From: Peptacetobacter sp900550335
Lineage (GTDB): Bacteria > Bacillota > Clostridia > Peptostreptococcales > Peptostreptococcaceae
Assembly: GCF_047528295.1 (NCBI RefSeq)
Contig: NZ_CP180001.1
Location: 682,001 to 746,000, forward strand
Direction of reading: 5' to 3'
Length of the DNA stretch: 64,000 nucleotides
Position 1 is the first letter of the stretch. The number at the start of each line of letters is the position of its first letter. The position numbers were made by a program, and so were the translations under genes. Positions 16,481-25,453 of this stretch are shown in pieces. Under the pieces are notes generated by a model. It was not told where the DNA came from and searched no databases. It was given only the letters and a program-made list of their open reading frames with translations.

Positions 16481-17752
16481 ATGGAAGAATTTGTATATAT
16501 AGACGGGAAAAAATACAGAAGAGGATACACAACAGGCTCTTGTGCAACTGCAGTTTCAAAGGCCGCTGTGTATATGCTTTTAACCAATGAAAAAATAGAT
16601 ACGGTAAATATAGATACGCCAAAGGGTATATATTTATCTATTCCTGTTGTTTCTAGTGAGATTAAAAAGAATGAGGATACGGGAGAAATTTATTCAATCT
16701 GCTCTGTACAAAAGGACGGTGGAGATGATATAGATGCAACAAATGGGATAGAGATATTTGCAAAGGCAACTTGGGTGTATGAAGATGAGATAGATAAAAG
16801 CGAGAATAATTTTTCTTTTGAAGGAGATGGATTCTGTGTGTTTTCTGGAGAGGGAATAGGAATTATCACTAAAAAAGGTTTGAGTGTAGAACCAGGCAGA
16901 CCTGCGATAAACCCAGTTCCGCAGAAGATGATTGCAAAAGAAGTAGAATCTGTTTTAAAAGCAAGTGGAGAAAAAGTATTAAATGATAAAAGTAGTCTAA
17001 AAAATAGTTTGAATTTAGAAAAAGAAAATATTTTAGGTGATGAAAATAGTTTAGATAATCGAAAAAAAGCAATAAAGATAACTATTTTTATACCTAAAGG
17101 AGAAGAAGTCGCAAATAAGACATTCAACCCTAGACTTGGAATTGTAGGTGGAATATCTATAATTGGAACAAGTGGTATTGTTGAGCCTATGAGTGATGAA
17201 GGTTGGAAAAAGTCGCTTTCAATAGAGCTTAATATGAAAAAAGAGCTTGGAATGGATAGTATTATACTTGTTCCAGGAAATCATGGAGAGAGCTTTATTT
17301 CAGATAGGATTGGAGAAAATAGTTTTGTTGTTAGGACGAGCAATTTTTTAGGATATATGTTAATGGAGGCTAAGAGAATGGGATTTAAAAAAATTCTTTT
17401 GGCTGGACATATTGGTAAATTTATAAAATTATCTGCAGGAATTTTTAACACTCACAGCAAGGTTGCAGATGCTAGAAATGAAATACTTATAGCAAATTTA
17501 GCTTTGATGGGAGCTTCAACAGATTTAGTGAGAAAGATTGATGCTTGCCTTACAACTGAGGAAGCTACAGATATTGTATATGAAAATGGATTTGGAGAGG
17601 TTTTCGATATAATTTGCGAAAAGTGTAAAAAAAGAGCAGAGATGCATGTAGATAATGAGATTGAGATAGAAGTATTTATTTTTAAAATGGATAAGACAGT
17701 ACTTGGAAAAAGTAAAAATGCTGAGGAAATGTTGGAAAGTTTTAGAAAATAG
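16481..17752 (+). CDS. cbiD: Cobalt-precorrin-5B (C1)-methyltransferase CbiD
   Basis: A 423-residue SAM-dependent enzyme of the anaerobic pathway that methylates C1. Recognised by YRRGYTTGSCATAVSKAA near the N-terminus, SVQKDGGDDIDATNG, GLSVEPGRPAINPVP, NPRLGIVGGISIIGTSGIV and the LAGHIGKFIKLSAGIFNTHS segment. Between about residues 168 and 198 there is a Lys/Asn/Ser-rich insert not expected in the family core. ATG 16481 follows a GAGAG-type weak ribosome-binding site. Confidence 0.94.
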   Translation: MEEFVYIDGKKYRRGYTTGSCATAVSKAAVYMLLTNEKIDTVNIDTPKGIYLSIPVVSSEIKKNEDTGEIYSICSVQKDGGDDIDATNGIEIFAKATWVYEDEIDKSENNFSFEGDGFCVFSGEGIGIITKKGLSVEPGRPAINPVPQKMIAKEVESVLKASGEKVLNDKSSLKNSLNLEKENILGDENSLDNRKKAIKITIFIPKGEEVANKTFNPRLGIVGGISIIGTSGIVEPMSDEGWKKSLSIELNMKKELGMDSIILVPGNHGESFISDRIGENSFVVRTSNFLGYMLMEAKRMGFKKILLAGHIGKFIKLSAGIFNTHSKVADARNEILIANLALMGASTDLVRKIDACLTTEEATDIVYENGFGEVFDIICEKCKKRAEMHVDNEIEIEVFIFKMDKTVLGKSKNAEEMLESFRK

Positions 17753-17859
17753 AATGCTTAGTAAATAAAATATTAAACAGAAATAGAGAATTAAATAGAA
17801 ACAGAAGATTATAATAGAAAATAAAATATGGATAGAGTTTTAATTCTTTGGAGGAAGAT
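17753..17859 (+). repeat. A-rich AAATAGA-type degenerate repeats between cbiD and cbiE
   Basis: The spacer holds several near-copies of (A)AATAGAAA and AACAGAA. Together with similar spacers before cbiT and before cobA-hemD it suggests expansion of short A-rich units between genes of this operon. No gene is seen. Confidence 0.45.
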
Positions 17860-18471
17860 ATGCTAAATGTAGTTGGTATAGGACCTGGAAATAAGGGCTA
17901 TATAACCGAGATTGGCAAAAAAATTATCGATGAATCCGATGTGCTAATCGGAGGGAAGAGAAATCTTGAGATTTTTGAGAATTTTTGTGGAGAAAAAATT
18001 GTTTTAGGTGCTAATCTAGTGGAAATAAAAAATTATATAAATGAAAATATAGAAAAAAATATAACTGTTATAGCATCTGGAGATCCATCTGTCTACGGAA
18101 TAGGCAAATATCTGAGCAAAAATGTAGATAATGAGAAGATGGAGATAATTCCGGGGATTAGCTCAATGCAGTATATGTTTTCGAGAATAAAAATAGATAT
18201 GAACGATTTATATATGACTAGTAGTCATGGAAGAGAGCCTAATTTTGACTATCTGCTATCTCACAGTAAAGTGTGTATGGTTACAGATTCAAAAATTGGC
18301 CCTAGAGAAATTGCCCGGGAAATAATTAAAAGGGATTTGAAAAAAACTATGGCTGTCGGCGAAAATCTTTCATACGATAATGAAAAAATAACCATTGGAA
18401 AACCAGGGGATATTTTAAAAATAGAAAAATATGATATGAATATCGTTGTAATATTAGACGATGAGCAATAG
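17860..18471 (+). CDS. cbiE: Cobalt-precorrin-7 (C5)-methyltransferase CbiE
   Basis: A 203-residue tetrapyrrole (SAM-dependent) methyltransferase that adds the C5 methyl group. The fold is shown by VVGIGPGNKGYIT at the N-terminus, VLIGGKRNLEIF, ASGDPSVYGIG and IPGISSMQYMFSRI. ATG 17860 follows GGAGGA by four bases; the TTG at 17848 overlaps that site. CbiT, which acts with CbiE, is the next gene. Confidence 0.94.
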   Translation: MLNVVGIGPGNKGYITEIGKKIIDESDVLIGGKRNLEIFENFCGEKIVLGANLVEIKNYINENIEKNITVIASGDPSVYGIGKYLSKNVDNEKMEIIPGISSMQYMFSRIKIDMNDLYMTSSHGREPNFDYLLSHSKVCMVTDSKIGPREIAREIIKRDLKKTMAVGENLSYDNEKITIGKPGDILKIEKYDMNIVVILDDEQ

Positions 18472-18544
18472 TCGATATATAAATAGCCAATATGTAAGTA
18501 AAAGTATTCGATATATAAATAGAAACATAGAATAGAAACATAGA
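18472..18544 (+). repeat. Short direct repeats between cbiE and cbiT
   Basis: TCGATATATAAATAG occurs at 18472-18486 and 18508-18522, and AATAGAAACATAGA occurs at 18518-18531 and 18531-18544. The spacer otherwise has no gene. Confidence 0.8.
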
Positions 18545-18586
18545 TTTTAGGTAAATAATATATTTTACAGAAATAGGTGAAACTTA

Positions 18587-19138
18587 ATGAAAAATAGTAG
18601 CTTTATCACAGGTAAAGTGCCAATAACAAAGGAAGAAGTTAGGGCGATTGCACTTTCTAAGCTAGAAATAGAAAATGCCAAGAGTTTCCTAGATGTAGGA
18701 GCTGGAACAGGGAGTGTATGTATAGAAGCAGCACTAAAAAATCCTAACATGAGGGTTGTGGCTGTTGAAAGACATGAGCACGCAGTTGAGCTAATTGAGG
18801 CTAATAAGGAAAAATTTGGTGTGAAAAATCTAGAGATTTTAGAAGGATATGCTCCTTTTGAAACAGATGAAAAGTTTGATGCTGTTTTTATAGGAGGAAC
18901 TGCAAAAAAATTAGAGGAAATAGTAGATTGGACGTATGATATTTTAAACGAAGGTGGAAAATTATGTGCCAATTTTATAATAATAGACACTTTCTATAAA
19001 GCATTAGAGCTTTTAAGAAATAAGGGATTTAGGGATATAGATGTCAGCATGGTGTCTGTATCAAAGTTAGAAAAATTGGGTAGTGGGGATTATTTTAAAC
19101 CGCAGAACCCTATTTTTTTAATATCAGCAGAAAAATAA
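18587..19138 (+). CDS. cbiT: Cobalt-precorrin-6B (C15)-methyltransferase, decarboxylating CbiT
   Basis: A 183-residue class-I SAM methyltransferase that methylates C15 with loss of the C12 acetate carboxyl. The start GKVPITKEEVRAIALSKL and motif I FLDVGAGTGSVCIEAAL are CbiT signatures; VVAVERHEHAVELI and AVFIGGTAKKLEEI follow. ATG 18587 has AGGTGA upstream. CbiE and CbiT are separate genes here, unlike fused CobL. Confidence 0.95.
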   Translation: MKNSSFITGKVPITKEEVRAIALSKLEIENAKSFLDVGAGTGSVCIEAALKNPNMRVVAVERHEHAVELIEANKEKFGVKNLEILEGYAPFETDEKFDAVFIGGTAKKLEEIVDWTYDILNEGGKLCANFIIIDTFYKALELLRNKGFRDIDVSMVSVSKLEKLGSGDYFKPQNPIFLISAEK

Positions 19139-19157
19139 ATTAATTTGGAGGTTTGCT

Positions 19158-19928
19158 ATGAGTAAAGTTCATTTTGTCGGAGCTGGACCTGGAGATAAAG
19201 AGCTTATAACTTTAAAAGGTTACAAGCTTTTAAAAAATGCAGATATAGTTATATACGCAGGTTCTTTAGTAAATCCAGAACTATTAGACTACTGTAAAGA
19301 AGATTGTGAAATATACAATAGTGCGGTTATGGATTTAGGTGAAATAATAGATGTTATGGAAAGAGGAGTTAAAGAAAATAAAGAGGTTGTAAGACTTCAG
19401 ACTGGAGATTTCTCTATATATGGATCAATAAGAGAACAGGTTGAGGAGTTAAATAAAGTAGATGTAGGATTTGACTGTACTCCTGGAGTTAGCTCATTTT
19501 TAGGTGCATCTTCTGCACTTGGCGTTGAATACACAGTGCCTGAAATTTCTCAGAGTGTGATTATAACTAGAATGGAAGGAAGAACTCCTGTCCCAGAAAA
19601 GGAATCTATACAGGAATTTGCAAAACATCAGACTTCTATGGTTATTTTCCTATCTGTTCAGGAAATAGAAAAAGTTGTTGAAAGATTAATCGAGGGTGGA
19701 TATCCAGAAGACACTCCAGTTGCAGTAGTTTATAAGGCTACTTGGCCAGATGAAATGGCTTTAAGAGGGACACTTACAGACATTGCAGCAAAAGTAAGAG
19801 AAAATGGAATAAACAAAACTGCTCTTATAATGGTTGGAAGATTCTTAGGTCAGGACTACAACAACTCAAAACTATACGACAAAGATTTTGTACATGAGTA
19901 CAGAGGAAACGAAGATGGAGAAAACTAA
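19158..19928 (+). CDS. cbiF: Cobalt-precorrin-4 (C11)-methyltransferase CbiF
   Basis: A 256-residue tetrapyrrole methyltransferase that adds the C11 methyl group. Markers are VHFVGAGPGDKELITLKG at the N-terminus, VIYAGSLVNPELL, LQTGDFSIYGSIREQ and CTPGVSSFLGASSALG, and the C-terminal half has MVGRFLGQDY. TTGGAGG precedes ATG 19158. Its 3' end overlaps cbiG by 14 bases, which suggests translational coupling. Confidence 0.95.
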   Translation: MSKVHFVGAGPGDKELITLKGYKLLKNADIVIYAGSLVNPELLDYCKEDCEIYNSAVMDLGEIIDVMERGVKENKEVVRLQTGDFSIYGSIREQVEELNKVDVGFDCTPGVSSFLGASSALGVEYTVPEISQSVIITRMEGRTPVPEKESIQEFAKHQTSMVIFLSVQEIEKVVERLIEGGYPEDTPVAVVYKATWPDEMALRGTLTDIAAKVRENGINKTALIMVGRFLGQDYNNSKLYDKDFVHEYRGNEDGEN

Positions 19929-21225
19929 AATCAATTCAGATAAGAGTTACTTTAATTTAGAGAGCACTTGTTCAAATTTAAATTGTAGAGATACAAGTTT
20001 TCTAAATGCAAGTAAAAAAGAATTAGATAGGATTTTAGAAAAAGGAATATCTAAAAAAGATATTGTTATTGCTAGGGAAAGTATAAGAATAGCTATTATA
20101 GCTGTTACAGAAAAAGGAAAAAATACTGCAAAAAAAATAGCTTTAGAGCTAGAAAATGTAGATGTATTTTTCCAAAAGAGAGGGATAAAAGAGCTTACAG
20201 GAGAGCTTTTTAATAAATACGAATGTATAATTTTTGTATCTGCCTGTGGGATTGCGGTTAGATGTATTTCTCCATTTTTAAAGAGTAAGTTTGAGGATCC
20301 AGCTGTGTTGGTTGTGGACGATAATGGGAATAATGTGATTAGTTTGCTAAGTGGACATATAGGTGGAGCAAATGAAATAACTTTAAAAATAGCAGATATT
20401 TTAAATGCAAACCCAGTAATTACAACATCTACAGACACTAATAAAAAAGGTGCTTTAGATGTAATTGTGTCTAAAATCGGTGGATATGTGGAAAACCTTA
20501 GAGAATCTGCAAAGCTTGTAAATTCATATCTTGTGGATGACAAGCGAGTGGGGATATATTTTGATTCGGATTATGAAAGTGAAAAAGATAGTCTAAATTT
20601 ATCTGGATTTGAGTTAATCGATGAAAAAACTGAGATTGATGAAATAGCAAAACTAGATGCACTCGTTTCAGTTACAGATAAGCTTAGATGCTGGGTAGAT
20701 GAAGTTATTGACAAGATGTATGAATATGTTGATAAGATAGATGAAAATATTGATAAATTAGATAAACATAATGTTGATAATTTAGATAAATATAATAAGT
20801 CAGATAAACATAATTTAGAAAAAGCGAATTTAAGCTATATAAAATTAGTTCCTAGAAGAATTGCACTAGGAATGGGATGCAGAAAAAATACAAAAACTGA
20901 AAAAATGATTGAAGAGTTTTCTACTTTTTCAGCCATGAACAACATACATCCAGCTGCAATTGTAAAGACAGGGAGCTTGATTATAAAAAAAGACGAAAAA
21001 TGTATGATAGATTTATCAAAAGTTCTTTGTGCAGAGTTTAATCTATTTGATGTAGACGAGATTTGCACTTGTGATTATATGTTTGATAAATCGGAATTTG
21101 TAAAGAAAAACACTGGGGTGTATTCTGTTGCACAGCCTTCAGCATATCTCCTAAGTGGAAATGTTATTTCGGATAAGTATAAAAATAATGGAACAACTTT
21201 TGCTTTTGGCAGAATGAAAGGATAA
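19915..21225 (+). CDS. cbiG: Cobalt-precorrin-5A hydrolase CbiG
   Basis: A 436-residue enzyme that opens the delta-lactone of cobalt-precorrin-5A, releasing acetaldehyde. The conserved middle has CIIFVSACGIAVRCISPFL, AVLVVDDNGNNVISLLSGHIGG-like order (read VISLLSGHIGGANEI) and VITTSTDTNK; the C-terminal domain begins RRIALGMGCRKNTKTEKM and has NIHPAAIVKTG. Between them, about residues 265-302, lies a repetitive Asp/Lys/Asn insert (DKLDKHNVDNLDKYNKSDKH) that looks like repeat expansion. ATG 19915 has AGAGGAA upstream and overlaps cbiF by 14 bases. Confidence 0.93.
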   Translation: MEKTKINSDKSYFNLESTCSNLNCRDTSFLNASKKELDRILEKGISKKDIVIARESIRIAIIAVTEKGKNTAKKIALELENVDVFFQKRGIKELTGELFNKYECIIFVSACGIAVRCISPFLKSKFEDPAVLVVDDNGNNVISLLSGHIGGANEITLKIADILNANPVITTSTDTNKKGALDVIVSKIGGYVENLRESAKLVNSYLVDDKRVGIYFDSDYESEKDSLNLSGFELIDEKTEIDEIAKLDALVSVTDKLRCWVDEVIDKMYEYVDKIDENIDKLDKHNVDNLDKYNKSDKHNLEKANLSYIKLVPRRIALGMGCRKNTKTEKMIEEFSTFSAMNNIHPAAIVKTGSLIIKKDEKCMIDLSKVLCAEFNLFDVDEICTCDYMFDKSEFVKKNTGVYSVAQPSAYLLSGNVISDKYKNNGTTFAFGRMKG

Positions 21226-21229
21226 AGTT

Positions 21230-21955
21230 ATGATTTACGTTATAGGAATTGGCCCTGGTGGAAAGGAGTACATGACTCTTGAAGCTATTGAGGCAATAAA
21301 AAATTCAGATGTAATAGTTGGATATAAGACATATATTAATTTAATAGAAGATATGATTTCTGATAAGGAAGTTGTACAAAATGGTATGAGAAAAGAAATT
21401 GACAGATGTAAAATGGCTGTCGAAATAGCTAAAGAAGGAAAAAATGTAGCTGTTGTAAGTAGTGGAGATTCTGGAATTTACGGAATGGCAGGACTTATTC
21501 TTGAGCTTGTTGTTAAAGAGGACGAGGATATTAAAGTTAAGGTTGTGCCTGGTGTTACTGCAAGTATCGCAGCAGCTTCTGTTTTAGGTGCACCTATAAT
21601 GCACGACTTCTGCCATATAAGTCTTAGCGATCTTCTAACTCCTTGGGAAGTTATAGAAAAAAGATTAAGACTTGCAGCTGAGGCAGATTTTGTAGTTTGT
21701 TTATACAACCCAAGAAGCAAGGGAAGAAGTGAACATTTAGCTAGAGCCTTTGAAATAATGGGAGAATTTAAAGATGGAAGCACTCCTGTTGGAATTGTAA
21801 AAGATGCAGGAAGAGAAGGAGAAGAGAAGCATATTTGTACATTTGATACGATGAATTTTGAAATAGTCGATATGACTACAATGGTAATAGTAGGGAATAA
21901 ATCGACATTTATAGATAAGGATATGATGATAACTCCTAGGGGTTATACTGTGTAG
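21230..21955 (+). CDS. cbiH: Cobalt-precorrin-3B (C17)-methyltransferase CbiH
   Basis: A 241-residue tetrapyrrole methyltransferase that methylates C17 with ring contraction. Markers are YVIGIGPGGKEYMTLEA, VIVGYKTYINLI, VSSGDSGIYGMAG, VVPGVTASIAAASVLGAPI and the CLYNPRSKGR segment characteristic of CbiH/CobJ. ATG 21230 starts four bases after the cbiG stop, with GAAAGGA inside the end of cbiG. Confidence 0.95.
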   Translation: MIYVIGIGPGGKEYMTLEAIEAIKNSDVIVGYKTYINLIEDMISDKEVVQNGMRKEIDRCKMAVEIAKEGKNVAVVSSGDSGIYGMAGLILELVVKEDEDIKVKVVPGVTASIAAASVLGAPIMHDFCHISLSDLLTPWEVIEKRLRLAAEADFVVCLYNPRSKGRSEHLARAFEIMGEFKDGSTPVGIVKDAGREGEEKHICTFDTMNFEIVDMTTMVIVGNKSTFIDKDMMITPRGYTV

Positions 21956-22054
21956 GGTTAGGCTTTAATCTAAGGATTTATAATGTATAAGGTTATACTT
22001 TTAAGATAAAGTTTATTAGAGTGAGGCTTAATTTTTTAGATAGGAAGTGATTTT

Positions 22055-22843
22055 TTGGTACTAGTTTTAGGTGGTACTTCGGACAGCATAAAAATATGCG
22101 AATTAATAAATAAAAAAGGATTTTGTAACAGATATATACTTTCTGTAACAACTGAATACGGAAAAGATTTAGCTGAGGGAAAGGTGCAGCAGATTCATCT
22201 TGGTAAAATGACAGAGGAAGATATGGAGAAATTCATTATGGAAAATAAGATTTCTTTCATAATAGATGCAACTCACCCTTATGCTACAGAAGTTTCAAAA
22301 AATGCTATAAAAGCTGCAGAAACTACGGATACAGGATATATAAGATATGAGAGAAAATCTTTACTTGAAGAGATAGATTATAAAGGTTGTAGATTTTCAG
22401 ATAGTATTGATGAAATGTGTGAAATAGCTAAAAATGGTGGATATAAAAGAATACTTATTGGAACTGGAAGTAAGAATTTAGCTAAGTATAGAGAAAATTT
22501 ACCTGGGATAGAATTATTCCCTAGAGTACTTCCAACATCAGAAGTGATTATAGAATGTGAAAAGCTTGGATTCAATGCAGATAATATAATTGCTATGAAG
22601 GGGCCATTTTCAAAAGAGATGAATGTGGAAATGATTAAGCACTACGACATAGACCTTATGCTAACTAAAGAAAGTGGAGCTGCAGGTGGATTTTTAGAAA
22701 AAATTGACGCTTGTGAGGAATGTGGGATAGATGTGCTCGTTCTTAAAAGACAGAGAATGGACTATCCAAATCAGACTAGTGAATTAAAAGATATTGAAGA
22801 TATACTAGATATTTGGAAAGACGAAGCAAAATTTGATTGCTAG
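22055..22843 (+). CDS. cbiJ: Cobalt-precorrin-6A reductase CbiJ
   Basis: A 262-residue NAD(P)H-dependent reductase. It starts with the nucleotide-binding strand and loop VLVLGGTSDSIKI, followed by DATHPYATEVSKNAI (the CobK/CbiJ signature), GYIRYERKSL, RILIGTGSKNL, LFPRVLPTSEV and TKESGAAGGFLEKI. Start is TTG 22055 after AGGAAG with seven bases of spacing. A 99-base spacer without features separates it from cbiH. Confidence 0.94.
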   Translation: MVLVLGGTSDSIKICELINKKGFCNRYILSVTTEYGKDLAEGKVQQIHLGKMTEEDMEKFIMENKISFIIDATHPYATEVSKNAIKAAETTDTGYIRYERKSLLEEIDYKGCRFSDSIDEMCEIAKNGGYKRILIGTGSKNLAKYRENLPGIELFPRVLPTSEVIIECEKLGFNADNIIAMKGPFSKEMNVEMIKHYDIDLMLTKESGAAGGFLEKIDACEECGIDVLVLKRQRMDYPNQTSELKDIEDILDIWKDEAKFDC

Positions 22844-22883
22844 AAAAATATAAATATATTGTAGAGAAATGGAGATAAATAAT

Positions 22884-23654
22884 ATGAAAAAGGCGATACT
22901 TGTTGTAAGTTTTGGTACTAGCTACCACGATACTAGAGAAAAAACTATACATGCGGTTGAGGATAAGATAAAAGCAGCTTTTGAAGGATATGATTTCTTT
23001 AGAGCTTTTACATCTAATATGATAATAAATAAATTGAAAAAAAGAGATGGAATAGAAATAGACAATCCAATTCAGGCTATGGATAGACTTTATGAAATGG
23101 GATACGAAGAAGTAGTTATTCAGACATTACACATAATATGTGGACATGAATACGTAAAATTAAAAAATCAGATAGCTGAGTATAAGGATAAATTTAAGAG
23201 CATAAAATTTGGTAGACCACTTCTTTTTGGAATAGAGGACTACAAAGAAGCTGTTGAAGCTGTAAAAGAGTTAACAGATGAAATGGATTCAACAGTTGTT
23301 CTTATGGGACATGGTACTGACCACGAAAGCCACAGTGCATACCCTGCAATAGAGTACTATTTTAGAGATATGGGTGCAGATGTATATGTTGGGACAGTTG
23401 AAGGTTATCCAGAAATAGACAGTGTAGTGAAAAGATTAAAAGAAAGAGATGTTAAAAAGGTACATCTTATGCCACTTATGCTTGTTGCAGGAGACCACGC
23501 ACAGAATGATATGGCAGGAGATGAAGAGGATTCTTGGAAAACTATAATAGAATCTGAAGGAATAGAAACAGAAGTTCATTTAAAAGGACTTGGGGAGATA
23601 GAAAAAATTCAGCAGAAATTTGTGCAGCACGCATTAGAAGCTGAAGAGGTTTAG
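22884..23654 (+). CDS. cbiK: Sirohydrochlorin cobaltochelatase CbiK
   Basis: A 256-residue class II chelatase that inserts Co2+ into sirohydrochlorin. Markers are KAILVVSFGTSYHDTREKTI at the N-terminus, QTLHIICGHEYVKL with a metal-binding His, LMGHGTDHESHSAYPAIEYY and VHLMPLMLVAGDHAQNDMAG with the second conserved His. No signal peptide is seen, so it is the cytoplasmic form. ATG 22884 is nine bases after GGAG; ATG 22869 overlaps that site. Confidence 0.95.
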   Translation: MKKAILVVSFGTSYHDTREKTIHAVEDKIKAAFEGYDFFRAFTSNMIINKLKKRDGIEIDNPIQAMDRLYEMGYEEVVIQTLHIICGHEYVKLKNQIAEYKDKFKSIKFGRPLLFGIEDYKEAVEAVKELTDEMDSTVVLMGHGTDHESHSAYPAIEYYFRDMGADVYVGTVEGYPEIDSVVKRLKERDVKKVHLMPLMLVAGDHAQNDMAGDEEDSWKTIIESEGIETEVHLKGLGEIEKIQQKFVQHALEAEEV

Positions 23655-23665
23655 AGGAGAAAAGA

Positions 23666-24376
23666 ATGGCAAAATTTTATGGAATAGGTACAGGGCCTGG
23701 AGATAGCTCGTTACTTACGATAAAAGCAGTTGAGACTTTAAAAAAGATAGATATATTATTTACTCCAGAGCCTAAAAAGGGTGGAGAAAGCTTAGCTTTG
23801 TCGATAGTTAAAGACTATTTACCAGAGGATTTAGAGATAAGACAGAGACATTTCCCGATGAATTTTAACGGAGAAGAGAAGATAAAGGCTTGGGAAGAGA
23901 TAGCTCTAGAAATAGAAGATGAGATAAACATAAACGGAAAAGATGTAGGATTTGTAACACTTGGAGATCCAATGATTTACAGTACTTATGTTTATATAAT
24001 GGAAAGACTTAGTGAAGATGTGGAAGTGGTTACAATACCTGGAATATCTTCATTCTCTAATATAGCATCTTCTAATAATTTCCCTCTTGTTATGGATACA
24101 GATGCACTTGTTGTAACTCCATGTACAATAGAAGAGGAAAAATTAGATTTTATACTTCAAAACTACAACTGCATAGTTTTGATGAAGGTTTATAAGAATT
24201 TCAAAGAAGTAATATCTAAATTAGAGGAATTTGGATTGATTGATAATGCAATACTTGTCAGCAACTCATCTCAGGAGAGAGAAGTTGTCTACAAGGATTT
24301 AAGAGAAGCTGGACTTGAGGATAAGATTTCTTATTTCTCGACAATTTTAGTAAACAAAAGCTATAAAAACAAATAG
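23666..24376 (+). CDS. cbiL: Cobalt-precorrin-2 (C20)-methyltransferase CbiL
   Basis: A 236-residue tetrapyrrole methyltransferase that adds the C20 methyl, the first step after cobalt insertion. Markers are FYGIGTGPGDSSLLTIKAVE, a CbiL-typical LFTPEPKKGGESLALSI, VTLGDPMIYSTYVYI and IPGISSFSNIASSNNFPL. GAGGAG precedes ATG 23666, 11 bases after cbiK. Confidence 0.95.
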   Translation: MAKFYGIGTGPGDSSLLTIKAVETLKKIDILFTPEPKKGGESLALSIVKDYLPEDLEIRQRHFPMNFNGEEKIKAWEEIALEIEDEININGKDVGFVTLGDPMIYSTYVYIMERLSEDVEVVTIPGISSFSNIASSNNFPLVMDTDALVVTPCTIEEEKLDFILQNYNCIVLMKVYKNFKEVISKLEEFGLIDNAILVSNSSQEREVVYKDLREAGLEDKISYFSTILVNKSYKNK

Positions 24377-24389
24377 AAAGGCGATAGAA

Positions 24390-25289
24390 ATGAAGATACG
24401 AGTAGGAACTAGGGGAAGTAATTTAGCGCTTATACAGACAAATTGGGCGATTGATAGACTAAAAGAAAAATTCCCTGAGGTTGAGTTTGAAGTTAAGATA
24501 ATAAAAACAAAGGGAGATAAAATCCTACATTTATCACTAGATAAGATAGGGGATAAAGGACTTTTTGTTAAAGAGATAGAAAGTCAGCTACTAGAAGGTG
24601 AGATAGATTTAGCGGTTCACAGTATGAAAGATATGCCAGCTGAGGTAGTTGAAGGTTTAAAATTTGCAGCAGTTCCAAAGAGAGAAGATCCGAGAGATGT
24701 AATAATACTTAGAGAAGGTTTAAATAGTTTTGATGAACTTCCAATAGGAGCAACAATAGGAACTGGGAGCAAGAGAAGAAAATATCAGCTTTTAAGAAAA
24801 AGACCAGATTTGAATATTGTTCCAATAAGGGGAAATATAGAAACTAGAATATCTAAAATCGAATCTGAAAATTTAGATGGGATAGTTTTAGCTGCATCTG
24901 GTATAATTAGAGCAGATTTAGAGGAAAAGATAACAGAATTTCTTCCTGTAGATTTGATGATACCAGCACCAGCACAGGGAGCACTTGCTTTAGAAATAAG
25001 GGAAAATGATGAAGAGCTTGAAAAAATGATAGATGCTATAAGAGACGAGATTTCTCAGATTCAGACTGATGCAGAGAGAAGTTATCTTGCTGGAATAGAC
25101 GGAAGCTGTCATATTCCAATGGGTGCATACTGTGAGGTAGACGGAGAAAAGCTGACTCTTACTGGAATTTTTGGAGATGAGGACGGAGAAAAGATAACTG
25201 TTGCATCTCTTGAAGGGGATAGAAATAATCCAAAAGAGCTTGGAAGCAATTTGGCTAAGCTTATTTTGAAAAAGCACAGAGAAGAATAA
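24390..25289 (+). CDS. hemC: Hydroxymethylbilane synthase (porphobilinogen deaminase)
   Basis: A 299-residue enzyme that polymerises four porphobilinogens. Markers are KIRVGTRGSNLALIQTNW, DIAVHSMKDMPAE-like order (read DLAVHSMKDMPAE), PKREDPRDVI, TIGTGSKRRKYQL and the cofactor-binding Cys at about residue 240 in GIDGSCHIPMGAY. Its presence with cobA-hemD shows that the run covers tetrapyrrole synthesis from porphobilinogen; hemA, hemL and hemB are not in the window. AAAGGCG precedes ATG 24390. Confidence 0.96.
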   Translation: MKIRVGTRGSNLALIQTNWAIDRLKEKFPEVEFEVKIIKTKGDKILHLSLDKIGDKGLFVKEIESQLLEGEIDLAVHSMKDMPAEVVEGLKFAAVPKREDPRDVIILREGLNSFDELPIGATIGTGSKRRKYQLLRKRPDLNIVPIRGNIETRISKIESENLDGIVLAASGIIRADLEEKITEFLPVDLMIPAPAQGALALEIRENDEELEKMIDAIRDEISQIQTDAERSYLAGIDGSCHIPMGAYCEVDGEKLTLTGIFGDEDGEKITVASLEGDRNNPKELGSNLAKLILKKHREE

Positions 25290-25355
25290 TATTATTTGTA
25301 GATTAAAATAAAAAGATTAGTGAAAATAAATAAATTAGTACAAATAAAAGCACAA

Positions 25356-25442
25356 ATAAAATGGATAGATTAATACAAATTAAATAGATAATAGAAATAA
25401 TAAAATGGATAGATTAATACAAATTAAATAGATAATAGAAAT
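25356..25442 (+). repeat. Perfect 43-bp direct repeat before cobA-hemD
   Basis: A 43-base A/T-rich unit at 25356-25398, beginning ATAAAATGGATAGATT and ending AATAGAAAT, recurs without mismatch at 25400-25442. The second copy ends inside the ribosome-binding region of cobA-hemD. The earlier part of the spacer (25290-25355) has shorter related units and no gene. Confidence 0.92.
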
Positions 25443-25453
25443 GAGGATTTTTG

